A stretch of DNA of 64,000 nucleotides from assembly GCA_037953745.1 (NCBI GenBank), contig JBAKBP010007683.1, positions 33,488-97,487 of the forward strand, written 5' to 3'. This DNA comes from Lithodes maja. Its lineage: Eukaryota > Arthropoda > Malacostraca > Decapoda > Lithodidae. The notes beneath the pieces are model-generated. The model was not told the origin of the DNA. It saw only the letters and a program-made list of their open reading frames with translations, and did no database searches. Every line of letters starts with the position of its first letter. Position 1 is the first letter of the stretch. This document shows positions 10,924-19,528 of this stretch, piece after piece. Position numbers and translations under genes: made by a program.

Positions 10924-13776
10924 GTGACTCCTAAACCCTCCCCTTGCCCTGAGTCCCCTCAAAATCTCACCCCATTCAGTAACCAAATGCCTCAACAAAC
11001 GAAAGAAGACAAGTCCAAGCAACTACCTCTCGGTAATCCCCTCCATTCTCGTAATTCTGTCCCGGATAAATCCTCCCATGTTTTCAGGACAGACTCTGAT
11101 ATATGTAACCATAATTCCATCAAATGTTTATGTACACATGTTTCCACACACCCACACCAATTCCCTTGTGACAATTTTCCGTCAGTAGCTCCCTTGCCGC
11201 CCCCCCCCCCCCCCCCCCGCACAATTCACACCCCTAGAAAAATTCACAACCACACACTTGACTCACCCTCTCATGACAAACAAACCCACCCGCCCCCCAT
11301 CACTTTTAACCAGACCTTGACTGCCACCAAGAAAGTTCCCCACATTCGTCCTATTAACAACCCCAAATCAATACACCAGTCCTCCACCAATAACCCATGT
11401 TCTACACCAAACTTTTTCCCCACCAACCCTCCGCAGTCCCCCCAACAAATCCCGTTTTCTAACTCGCTCACCTCTCACCACTCTGAACCGCCCGCACGCG
11501 CCGTTAATCCCCCCCTCACGCGTGCCGACCGAGGGACACAACCATGTTCCCACCATGCCCCCAGAAATGCCCAGCTATTCCACACCCACCCCAATCCCCC
11601 TTGTGACAGTTTTCCGTCAGTAGCTCCCTTCCACCCCCACACAATTCACACCCCTAGAAAACTTCACAACCCCACACTTGACTCGCCCTCTCATGACAAA
11701 CAAAACCACCAAATCCATATATACTCCAAACAAACCGTCACTGCCACCGACAACGCTCCCCAAATTCGTCCTTCTAACAACCACAAATCCTTACATCAGT
11801 CCTCCACCAATAACCCATCTTCTATACCTCACGCTTCCCCCACCAACCCTCCGCAGTCCCTCCAACAAATCCCGTTTTCTAACCCCCTCACACCGCGCCC
11901 CACTGATCCTCCCACACGCGCCGTTAATCCCCCCCTCACGCGTGACCCCCACCAAAGTGACCTTGCCCCCCTTATAAGTACCAAGCACCTGCTTGCCAGT
12001 CAATCCCCCACCATCATTAGCCCAGCTGTAGTTCAGGATAAATGTCAAATTCCCCCCCACCATCAAAAATGGGTGAACCTGCAGCCCATACCCCAAACTC
12101 ACATGATATTTTCCCCCACTACCACGTCCCCCAACCCCCATCGTTGCCTCTTACAACCCGCCATCATTTCCGCTCGCATCAACCACATTCTCGTGGCAAA
12201 TATCTCAGAGGAATCCCTGACATTACCAAAAGGTCTCATTATAGGAGACCTCGAAACTTTCGATGACCTCCCCATAGATTTTAACGACACCCCTACCAGC
12301 CTCCAATTGCCCACTCTCCCTGAGACATTATTTGACCACCAAAAGAACGGCATGTACGACCTACTGCTGGAATTCAGTGACGTGTTTGCCCAACAACCCA
12401 CCGAAATCGGACAGACTGATGTAGAACAACACATCATTAACACCACAAACGAGCATGCTCACTCCCGCAATACAACTAGAGTAAGTACAGGCCCCCCCAT
12501 ACGACAACCATCCCGTAGAAAGAACCCCATACAACGTCAGGAAGAGGAACGCCAAGTCCAGGAAATGTTAGAGGCCGGGATTGCCACCCCATCCATTAGT
12601 CCCTGGTCTTCCCCTGTTGTCCTAGTCAAAAAGAAAGATGGGACAACCCGTTTTTGCGTCGATTACAGGAGGTTAAATGACGTAACCATTAAAGACGCTA
12701 CGCCCTTATCCCGAATAGACGATTCCCTTGACTCCCTACACGGATCCAAATGGTTCACTACCCTCGACTTACAAGCAGGGTATTGGCAAGTGCCTATCAA
12801 ATCCGAGGACCAAAAGAAAACAGCATTTTCCACTAGTGGTGGCCATCACTATGAATTTAACGTCCTACCTTTTGGCCTCTGTAACGGACCCGCCACTTTC
12901 TCCCGTTTGATGGAAGCGGTATTACATGGCCTAACCTGGGAAACCTGCCTTGCCTATCTGGACGATGTTATTGTGTACTCACCAACCTGGGAAGAACACC
13001 TCCTCAGGTTGAGACAAGTCCTTCAAAGAATCCGAGCCGCCGGGTTGAAATTAAAACCCTCAAAGTGCGAGATTGCCCGAAATAAGGTAGATTTCCTCGG
13101 ACACGTGATATCTGAACATGGTATTGCGCCAGACCCAAAGAAACTTCAAGCCATACAAAACCAACCCCCACCCACCACTGTTAAAGGAGTACGTTCGTTT
13201 CTAGGTTTAGCCACATACTACAGACGTTTCGTCCCCAACTTTGCCACCATAGCCAGACCCCTCCACCAACTTACCCACAAAGACACCCCGTTCACCTGGA
13301 CACCTGAAAGAGACCTCGCGTTTAACACTTTGAAGCAAAAGCTAATCCAAGCCCCTATTGTCGCTTTCCCTGACTACCAAACACATTTCCGTCTTTATAC
13401 CGACGTATCTCTGTACGCCATGGGTGCAGTTTTAGCTCAAGTCAGAGATGGAGAGGAACATGTGATAGCGTATGCCAGCTCCTCCCTCAACCAAACACAA
13501 CAGAATTATGCAGCCACCAAGAGAGAGTGCTTAGGGATCATTTGGGCACTCAGCCACTTCCGGTCATTTGTGTTGGGCGCAAAACTCGACATAATCACCG
13601 ACCATCAATCTTTACAATGGCTGCGTAGGTGCGAAACCAACTCAGCCATTTTGGTACGTTGGAGGGAGACACTAGAGGACTACGACTTTACCATACAATA
13701 TCGTCCAGGCAAACTCCATACCAATGCAGACGCCCTGTCACGTTTGTCAGTACCAAAAGACCCCCCACCAACCTAG
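10924..13776 (+). CDS. pol: Gypsy reverse transcriptase-RNase H with long proline-rich leader
   Basis: A 950-residue frame. Residues 1 to about 400 are a Pro/Thr/His/Ser-rich, low-complexity leader with two 145-residue repeats (see 11150-12020). The reverse transcriptase follows: LVKKKDGTTRFCVDYRRLN, LDLQAGYWQVP, LPFGLCNGPATF and the catalytic YLDD at 12955-12966. The connection and RNase H follow, with FRLYTDVSLYAMGAVLAQ (Asp), YAATKRECLGI (Glu), ITDHQSLQWL (Asp) and NADALSRL (Asp). All catalytic residues are present. The domain order and motifs place it in Ty3/Gypsy. The protein copies element RNA into DNA in the particle. The frame is intact, which points to a fairly recent copy. The leader between protease and RT is unusually long for a Gypsy element. 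Confidence 0.95.
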   Translation: MTPKPSPCPESPQNLTPFSNQMPQQTKEDKSKQLPLGNPLHSRNSVPDKSSHVFRTDSDICNHNSIKCLCTHVSTHPHQFPCDNFPSVAPLPPPPPPPRTIHTPRKIHNHTLDSPSHDKQTHPPPITFNQTLTATKKVPHIRPINNPKSIHQSSTNNPCSTPNFFPTNPPQSPQQIPFSNSLTSHHSEPPARAVNPPLTRADRGTQPCSHHAPRNAQLFHTHPNPPCDSFPSVAPFHPHTIHTPRKLHNPTLDSPSHDKQNHQIHIYSKQTVTATDNAPQIRPSNNHKSLHQSSTNNPSSIPHASPTNPPQSLQQIPFSNPLTPRPTDPPTRAVNPPLTRDPHQSDLAPLISTKHLLASQSPTIISPAVVQDKCQIPPHHQKWVNLQPIPQTHMIFSPTTTSPNPHRCLLQPAIISARINHILVANISEESLTLPKGLIIGDLETFDDLPIDFNDTPTSLQLPTLPETLFDHQKNGMYDLLLEFSDVFAQQPTEIGQTDVEQHIINTTNEHAHSRNTTRVSTGPPIRQPSRRKNPIQRQEEERQVQEMLEAGIATPSISPWSSPVVLVKKKDGTTRFCVDYRRLNDVTIKDATPLSRIDDSLDSLHGSKWFTTLDLQAGYWQVPIKSEDQKKTAFSTSGGHHYEFNVLPFGLCNGPATFSRLMEAVLHGLTWETCLAYLDDVIVYSPTWEEHLLRLRQVLQRIRAAGLKLKPSKCEIARNKVDFLGHVISEHGIAPDPKKLQAIQNQPPPTTVKGVRSFLGLATYYRRFVPNFATIARPLHQLTHKDTPFTWTPERDLAFNTLKQKLIQAPIVAFPDYQTHFRLYTDVSLYAMGAVLAQVRDGEEHVIAYASSSLNQTQQNYAATKRECLGIIWALSHFRSFVLGAKLDIITDHQSLQWLRRCETNSAILVRWRETLEDYDFTIQYRPGKLHTNADALSRLSVPKDPPPT
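11150..12020 (+). repeat. Two 435 bp in-frame direct repeats in the pol leader
   Basis: CCCTTGTGACA(A/G)TTTTCCGTCA occurs at 11163 and again at 11598, and the similarity runs through to about 12020. The period of 435 bp is 145 codons, so the duplication keeps the frame. The two copies have diverged by substitutions and small length changes such as the C run at 11200-11218. Confidence 0.85.
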
Positions 13777-14774
13777 CCGCCTTACAAAACACTGAGTTGG
13801 TATCTACCCCCACCCCCCGACATAATGCCCCCTCAGCCCCCTCCCTAATTCAATCTTGGGAAGCAAGAATCAGACCCCCCTGGATACCGTTAAATGTCTT
13901 CAGGGGACTGACTCGCTGGGGAGATCAACTTGCCACAGACACTGGTCACATAATCTTGGACCCCACCATTGCCCATGACTACATGATTGCCATCCACGAG
14001 GGAAACGGCATACACCTTGGACAAAAGAAGATGTTAAAGATCTTCACAGACCAATACTGGACCCCCAACCCCTCCAAAATTGCACAACGAGTGACAGAAT
14101 CCTGCAAACCGTGTTTATTGGGAAAGGATAGATCACGCACCCCAGGCCCAGCTGGTACCTTGTCGGCTACCAAACCGTTCCAAGTCCTATCCCTCGACAT
14201 CATGGGCCCGTTTCCTCCTTACACTGGCAAGCGCTATATCGTCACATTTGTGGACGTCTATTCAAAATTTTTAATAGCCTGCCCAGCTAAAGACCACACA
14301 GCCACCACAGTCGCCACACTGCTTCCCACAGAAGTATTCCCTATATTCGGTCTGCCCCTTGCTCTTCTATCCGACAATGCCCCCGAGTTTAGTGGACACG
14401 TTTGGCAACAGTTCACCCAACAATGTGGCATTAAGATTAAACACTCATCCCCATACTGGCCTCAAGGAAATACTATATGCGAACGCAGCCATCGCACCAT
14501 CAACAATCAGTTGCGAACAAAAATGATTGCTCTTAACACCGCAGACTGGCCATCACAACTAAAAATGATACAATGGGGCATGAACACCTGTCCCCGAGAA
14601 GACGGTATTTCCCCTCATGAACGTGTTTACGGCGTACCCCCCCTGTTACTGCCGTTCCACCACCACGCTCACCTTCCCTCCACCACCTCCACAATTGACC
14701 CATTGCAACATCTGCAAAACACCCTCCATACCGCCCAAACCTGTCAGGACACCAAAACTGATAACAGGTCCTGA
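13629..14774 (+). pseudogene. pol: Gypsy integrase, N-terminal and catalytic domains, cut by a LINE
   Basis: The open frame begins inside the RT ORF in another frame; recognisable integrase starts near 13840. A His-His-Cys-Cys zinc-binding domain (HEGNGIHLGQKK, then CKPC at about 14107) is followed by the DDE core: SLDIMGPF (Asp), LLSDNAPEFSG (Asp) and ICERSHRTINNQL (Glu). These residues join the DNA copy to the host genome. The frame ends at 14774 because a LINE is inserted at about 14766; the C-terminal DNA-binding part continues at 18744. Integrase in a frame different from RT-RNase H suggests either a shift mutation or a separate ORF. Confidence 0.93.
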
Positions 14775-14792
14775 TGTGGCGGCGTCTACGCC

Positions 14793-15581
14793 GTGGGGCC
14801 ACCTCCCGAGGCTGCCAACCGCGGATGGCTGCCGACCCTCCTCGGCCGAAGACAAAATCAACGACCAGTGGAGGAAAACCGGATGCCGGCCGCGGGGAGC
14901 AGTTTCGGGAGCCAAACCGTCACAACCATCCCCTGCCCCCTCCCTGGGGGCACGGGTCCTTGGAGCGGCCTCGGTCGCGCCGGGAATTTCCACACCTCTC
15001 ACACCAAACACACACATCACACAGTTTTTCCTACACCGAGAAATGACTCTCCGGCTGTCATTTCTCGAAGACTTCTTCTAGCCGGAGACATTGAGAGCAA
15101 CCCAGGACCCACGTACACATACATATGTCCAACTTGCTCAAAACTCATCACTTCGAGTCGCCATACTAAGGGTTCAGTTCTCTGCAATTCATGCGGGAAC
15201 TGGAACCACTTCACCTGCACAACACTTGCCTCCAAGAAACACTACACAAACACCTGGACCTGTTCCTCATGCCCCTCCCTCTCCCAGTCAAATCCCTCAC
15301 CTAAAACCCGTCCACCTCTCCTCCCCAACCCACCTAACCTTCCCATATCATCCACTCCCCCCCCTAAAACCCGTCCACCTCTCCTCCCTAACCTTCCCAT
15401 ACCATCCACATCCTCAACTCAACACACCACACCCCATCCTAATCCATTCCAACCCCCATCTCCTGCTCCCCAATCCCCACCCCCACCTCACCCATCCCAA
15501 CCCCCAGCCCCTCCCTCACCCCCCCCCCTCACCCCCACCCCATCCTCGTGCAGCAGCACCCAACATACATCGTACACATAA
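14793..15581 (+). CDS. 2A peptide, PHD-like finger and proline-rich region of the 2A-LINE
   Basis: The 262-residue frame has a basic Gly/Arg/Pro-rich N-terminus, then RLLLAGDIESNPGP at residues 93-106. This is the full consensus of 2A ribosome-skipping peptides (D-[VI]-E-x-N-P-G-P; bases 15084-15110), at which the ribosome fails to form the Gly-Pro bond and so releases the upstream piece. Directly after it come Cys/His pairs CPTC...CNSC...HFTC...CSSC, a C4HC3 PHD-like zinc finger (residues 112-160), then a Pro/Ser-rich linker. The frame stops where the endonuclease starts in another frame, so a frameshift or an ORF1/ORF2 border lies near 15560-15580. The start codon is not certain. Confidence 0.85.
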   Translation: MGPPPEAANRGWLPTLLGRRQNQRPVEENRMPAAGSSFGSQTVTTIPCPLPGGTGPWSGLGRAGNFHTSHTKHTHHTVFPTPRNDSPAVISRRLLLAGDIESNPGPTYTYICPTCSKLITSSRHTKGSVLCNSCGNWNHFTCTTLASKKHYTNTWTCSSCPSLSQSNPSPKTRPPLLPNPPNLPISSTPPPKTRPPLLPNLPIPSTSSTQHTTPHPNPFQPPSPAPQSPPPPHPSQPPAPPSPPPLTPTPSSCSSTQHTSYT

Positions 15582-16227
15582 CATTAACATTCTTCAACTG
15601 AACATAGATGGCATCAACACAAAGAAACACGAACTCTCACACTTCATCAAACAACACAACATACACATTGCCATCTTACAAGAAACAAAACTCTGCACAA
15701 CACAACAAACACCCACATTTCATAATTTCACCACCATCAGACAAGACCGGGCTGTCGGCGGGGGCGGTGGACTCATCACCCTGGTACACAAAGAAATATC
15801 ATACATAGTAACCAGTGTACAAACCAAATCCCTCCTCCCCCCAAACGATAACACAACAGAAAAATACAGTCAATTAAAATACGCACTGGCAACAACTCCA
15901 ACATAACCATCATAAACACATACATCCCCCCCCCAAACATCCCCTACAGTACCAAATGAATACAGACCACACTTACAACACATCACAAACATCCCACACA
16001 CCCCACACATCATCCTGGGTGGTGACTTCAACGCCAAGACGTCGGCCTGGTTTGTCGACAACCCCGACACAGACAGAGGGCTGGTACTACAAAACCAAAC
16101 AGATAACCTCATCATCCTTAACGACATCCATCAACATACCCATATTCCTCACCAAGCTCTCTATAACCCATCATCTCCAGACATCACCTTTTGCTCCCCA
16201 GAACTCGCCCCCACAACATCCTGGAGG
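15574..16227 (+). pseudogene. APE-type endonuclease of the 2A-LINE, frameshifted
   Basis: Endonuclease motifs are all visible but in more than one frame: INILQLNIDGIN (Asn strand), IAILQETKL (catalytic Glu), a GGGGGLITLVHK loop, NTYIPPP, ILGGDFNAKTSAW (Asp-x-Asn) and TLGSDHLPI (Ser-Asp-His). The frame breaks near 15880 and again in the C run near 15928-15936, so the copy is inactive unless these are sequencing errors. The enzyme would nick target DNA to prime reverse transcription. Confidence 0.85.
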
Positions 16228-18300
16228 GTGGTCAGAACCTTAGGCTCTGACCACCTCCCGATCATTATCACCACCAAAACCAGACTCACCCCAGCTAGCC
16301 ACAAACACACATACACCAATTATAAAAGAGCTAACTGGGAAGCATTCACAAATGAGACAGAACAACACTTCATAACTCTAAACAGTACACCCATCACTAA
16401 CATCAATAATGCTGTACACATACTCAATAAAACTATCCGAAACGCTGACAAGAAACACATTCCAAGAGGTAACAGAAAAAGACACAACCCCAACTTCACA
16501 CCAGAAATTCAAAACCTCATCAGACAACGCGACATACTGAAACACTCCCCAGCACCCCACACACAAGACATCACACAACAAATCCAAGCACTCAACACCC
16601 AAACTAACAACAAAATACAAGAACAACAAAAACTAAATTGGAATAACTTCCTACAAACACTTGATCACAAAACAAACCCCAAAAAACTCTACAAAACACT
16701 AAACAGCATCACACTTTCCAACAGCAACACAACACAATCACATGCTGCAATCACAACAACAGACTCTACTCCTTCATGTAAACAACAAGCAAACACTCTC
16801 ATCAATCACTTCTCACATGTCAGCCACCTAAAACCTCACAAAGACGACCGACGTGTCATCCGACGTAAGAGACAATTCCCCACAGACCCTGACTATACAC
16901 CCTTCACCAATCACCAGACAAAGCATATCATCAACAATCTCAAGCACTCACCCGCCTGTGGCCTAGACAACATAAGCAACATACACCTCAGGCACCTGGG
17001 ACCACAAGGCATACAAGCACTCACTAACATATCAAACTACAGCTATTCACACAACACAATACCAGACATTTGGAAGCATGGTATCATCATCACATTCCCC
17101 AAACCCAACAAAGACCCCACGCTACCCTCGCACCGCCCCATCACACTCCTTTGCTCCCCCTCTAAAGTCATGGAACGCCTAGTATTACAACTAATTACAC
17201 CTGACCTACCCCTAGCTCCAACACAACATGGCTTTAGGCCACTGCACTCCACAAACACTCTTCTCACAGACCTTACACAAAGAGCTTTTGACGGCATCAA
17301 CTCAGCTAGACCACCACACAGATCACTATTAGCCACACTCGACGTTAGTAAAGCCTTCGATGCCATCCCCCGCCACAACCTAACAAACAAAATCTACAAC
17401 ACAAACATGCACAACAACACAAAACGGTGGCTGGCCAACTTCCTAGCAGGCAGATGTGCACACGTATCTTTTGCCGGTCAGTCATCTAAAATCAGAAACT
17501 TTCCAAACGGAGTCCCACAAGGATCCGTCCTATCGCCCGCACTCTTCAATCTGTACATGCACGATATAACTACACCCAATACGCCCCAAATAAACTTAGC
17601 CTCCTATGCAGATGACATAACACTCACATGCACACACCATGACCCAAAAAGAGCAACATATCTCCTTCAACCCTATCTCAACACACTACATGGCTGGTGC
17701 ACTACAAGCAGACTTAATCTAGCCCCAGCCAAATCCACCGCAACCCTGCTCACAAGTTGGACAGGAGAACACGAATACATCCCTCAACTCACCATAAACA
17801 ACACACCCCTAACACATACACACACACCCAAAATCCTAGGAGTAACATATGATACTCATATGACATTCAAACAGCACACCACAAACATTAAAAAGAAACT
17901 GACACCCAGACTTAACGCCCTCAGGTCACTTGCTCACACAAAATTTGGACACAACAAAGAAACTACCACCACAATATATAAACAATACATAAGATCAGTG
18001 ATGGAATACGCAAGCCCAGTCTGGGCTTCTAACCTAGCTGAAACACATCATAAGACCTTACAGACTATTCAAAACAAAGCCCTGAAGATCATTACAGGCT
18101 GCACAGCTACTGCACCCACAGATCACCTACATCAAGAAACCAAAATCCTCAAAGTCAAAGACCATCTGGACATGAGAGGCACTCAATTCCTGGCAGCAGT
18201 CTCCACGAACCAAGACCACCCACTAAACTACATGGCAACACACCCACAGACACCAAGAAATATCAAAACAACACCCAGCACACGGTATCACACACAATAA
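16228..18300 (+). CDS. Reverse transcriptase of the 2A-LINE
   Basis: A 690-residue frame continuing from the endonuclease. RT motifs in order: ITFPKPNKDP, HRPITLLCSPSKVMERLV, QHGFRPLHSTNTLL, ATLDVSKAFDAIPRHNL (Asp), FPNGVPQGSVLSPALFNLYM, and the catalytic YADDITLTC. The thumb with NLAPAKSTATLL and KILGVTYDTHMTFKQH, and the SVMEYASPVWAS motif common to I/Jockey-type RTs, follow. The first ATG is internal to the natural polyprotein. A TAA at 18298-18300 separates it from the in-frame C-terminal zinc region, so the polyprotein is prematurely ended. Confidence 0.93.
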   Translation: MVRTLGSDHLPIIITTKTRLTPASHKHTYTNYKRANWEAFTNETEQHFITLNSTPITNINNAVHILNKTIRNADKKHIPRGNRKRHNPNFTPEIQNLIRQRDILKHSPAPHTQDITQQIQALNTQTNNKIQEQQKLNWNNFLQTLDHKTNPKKLYKTLNSITLSNSNTTQSHAAITTTDSTPSCKQQANTLINHFSHVSHLKPHKDDRRVIRRKRQFPTDPDYTPFTNHQTKHIINNLKHSPACGLDNISNIHLRHLGPQGIQALTNISNYSYSHNTIPDIWKHGIIITFPKPNKDPTLPSHRPITLLCSPSKVMERLVLQLITPDLPLAPTQHGFRPLHSTNTLLTDLTQRAFDGINSARPPHRSLLATLDVSKAFDAIPRHNLTNKIYNTNMHNNTKRWLANFLAGRCAHVSFAGQSSKIRNFPNGVPQGSVLSPALFNLYMHDITTPNTPQINLASYADDITLTCTHHDPKRATYLLQPYLNTLHGWCTTSRLNLAPAKSTATLLTSWTGEHEYIPQLTINNTPLTHTHTPKILGVTYDTHMTFKQHTTNIKKKLTPRLNALRSLAHTKFGHNKETTTTIYKQYIRSVMEYASPVWASNLAETHHKTLQTIQNKALKIITGCTATAPTDHLHQETKILKVKDHLDMRGTQFLAAVSTNQDHPLNYMATHPQTPRNIKTTPSTRYHTQ

Positions 18301-18303
18301 TTA

Positions 18304-18723
18304 TTGTCCTCTCTCCCTCCCTGCCCACCCCGAACCAACTTCCAGAAGCACATCCATACTCATATCTCTCACCGATCCATCTACTCACTCACAGACAACA
18401 CGCAGCTGCATGCACGACCTCCCGAAATCCATCCTTCCGAATCCTCTCTTCCTCGCGAGGACAGAGTCCACCTGGCCAGGCTGAGATGCGGACACCATCC
18501 AGCTCTCCTGAGCTATCAGAAGAGACTGGATGACTCCGTTGTCGACGCCTGCCCGGGATGTAACACAGCACCCCATACCATTAAACAAATCATAGAAGAC
18601 TGCATTTCACACAACCACTTACGCCAACAACACAATCTACACTCAATCAGAGCTCTGTGGGAAAGCCCGATCGTGGCCATGGCCTTTCTCAGGGACTCGG
18701 GGCTGTTCGGCCAGGCAGCTTAG
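18304..18723 (+). CDS. C-terminal zinc-binding domain of the 2A-LINE
   Basis: In the same frame as the RT, after one stop codon. It shows VHLARLRCGHHPALLSYQKRL, then CPGC...HTIKQIIEDC, the Cys/His arrangement found at the C-terminus of many I/Jockey/Loa-type LINE proteins, ending 20 bases before the (AAC)n tail. It is thought to bind element RNA. No RNase H domain is seen. Confidence 0.75.
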   Translation: MSSLPPCPPRTNFQKHIHTHISHRSIYSLTDNTQLHARPPEIHPSESSLPREDRVHLARLRCGHHPALLSYQKRLDDSVVDACPGCNTAPHTIKQIIEDCISHNHLRQQHNLHSIRALWESPIVAMAFLRDSGLFGQAA

Positions 18724-18743
18724 GGAACAACAACAACAACAAC

Positions 18744-19034
18744 ACCGATGACAAAAACCCTTTCGCCATCCATGACACCGTAATGGTAGCCAACCTCCCT
18801 ATCACCAACAAGTTAGGCCCTCGCTATGTCGGGCCCTACACCATCACACAAGTCCCAAACGCCTATCAAGTCACCATCGACTATCACGGCGTGACTCGCA
18901 CGTTCCGAACTAGATTCGTCCGAGCGTTTAAACCACTCCAACCACAAGACAATACCCCACCCCACACGGCTGAACCAGAATTAAACACCCCTACTAAACC
19001 GTACACTCCAGCTATGAAAATCCCCACCTATGGG
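18744..19034 (+). pseudogene. pol: Gypsy integrase C-terminal domain, continuation after the LINE
   Basis: KNPFAIHDTVMVANLPITNK, then GPRYVGPYTITQV and FRTRFVRAFKPL, form the SH3-like C-terminal domain (GPFxIxxxxxxxYxV pattern) of Gypsy integrases. It completes the protein begun at 13840. The element is cut soon after, near 19034, by the CR1 tail; its 3' LTR is not attached here. Confidence 0.88.
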
Positions 19035-19111
19035 GATCTACAGGGATCTGCCTTGCTTGGGCCAATCGGCTTTCTGCAGACTCCCATTTCTTATGTTCTT
19101 ATGTTCTTATG
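19035..19111 (+). mobile_element. CR1 LINE, very short 3' end only
   Basis: GGGATCTGCCTTGCTTGGGC, CAATCGGCTTTCTGCAGACTC, then CCCATTTCTTATG and two further TTCTTATG units. This is the CR1 3' end with its 8-base tail repeat, in plus orientation, 5'-truncated to about 75 bp. It marks the junction between the Gypsy element and the nuclease-like gene. Confidence 0.9.
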
Positions 19112-19528
19112 ACCACACAAACTATGCAAGATGGGGACCTATCTATTATTCAGATATGAAGCTTCTTGAGAAATCATCTCCTGAAGTTTACGCTGAATTC
19201 ATAGATGGTAACTTTGTTGTGAAGATGACCAAAAAGCGCTTCAACCAAGTTCCTGTGGACCAGGCAACAGAATGGATCAATAAAACATGCAAGATGCACA
19301 ATGGAATAATTGGAATAACCAGGAATGACCAAGCAAGGGACAAATTTTGTATCACATGGTCAGAACGGTCGCGCATCACACAGGATATGAAAGTTTTGTT
19401 CAACTTGGAAGATGACGAAGAAGAAGAGGTTTTTATACATTCTGATAGCCGTCCAAGCCGGATGACACGTGACACTCAAGATGTGAGAACATTGGTGTCA
19501 CAGCTCACAAGATTTGATGTTTTCAGAG

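Larger units (their letters stand above)
14766..18743 (+). mobile_element. Non-LTR retrotransposon with 2A peptide (2A-LINE), near full length
   Basis: About 3.98 kb inserted in the Gypsy integrase. It has a GC-rich 5' end, a 2A-PHD region, APE endonuclease, reverse transcriptase and an (AAC)n tail at 18725-18743. Imperfect flanking copies ACTGATAAC (14757-14765) and ACCGATGAC (18744-18752) may be the target duplication. The endonuclease-RT organisation and C-terminal zinc motif fit the I/Jockey/Ingi group; the exact clade is not settled. Confidence 0.9.
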
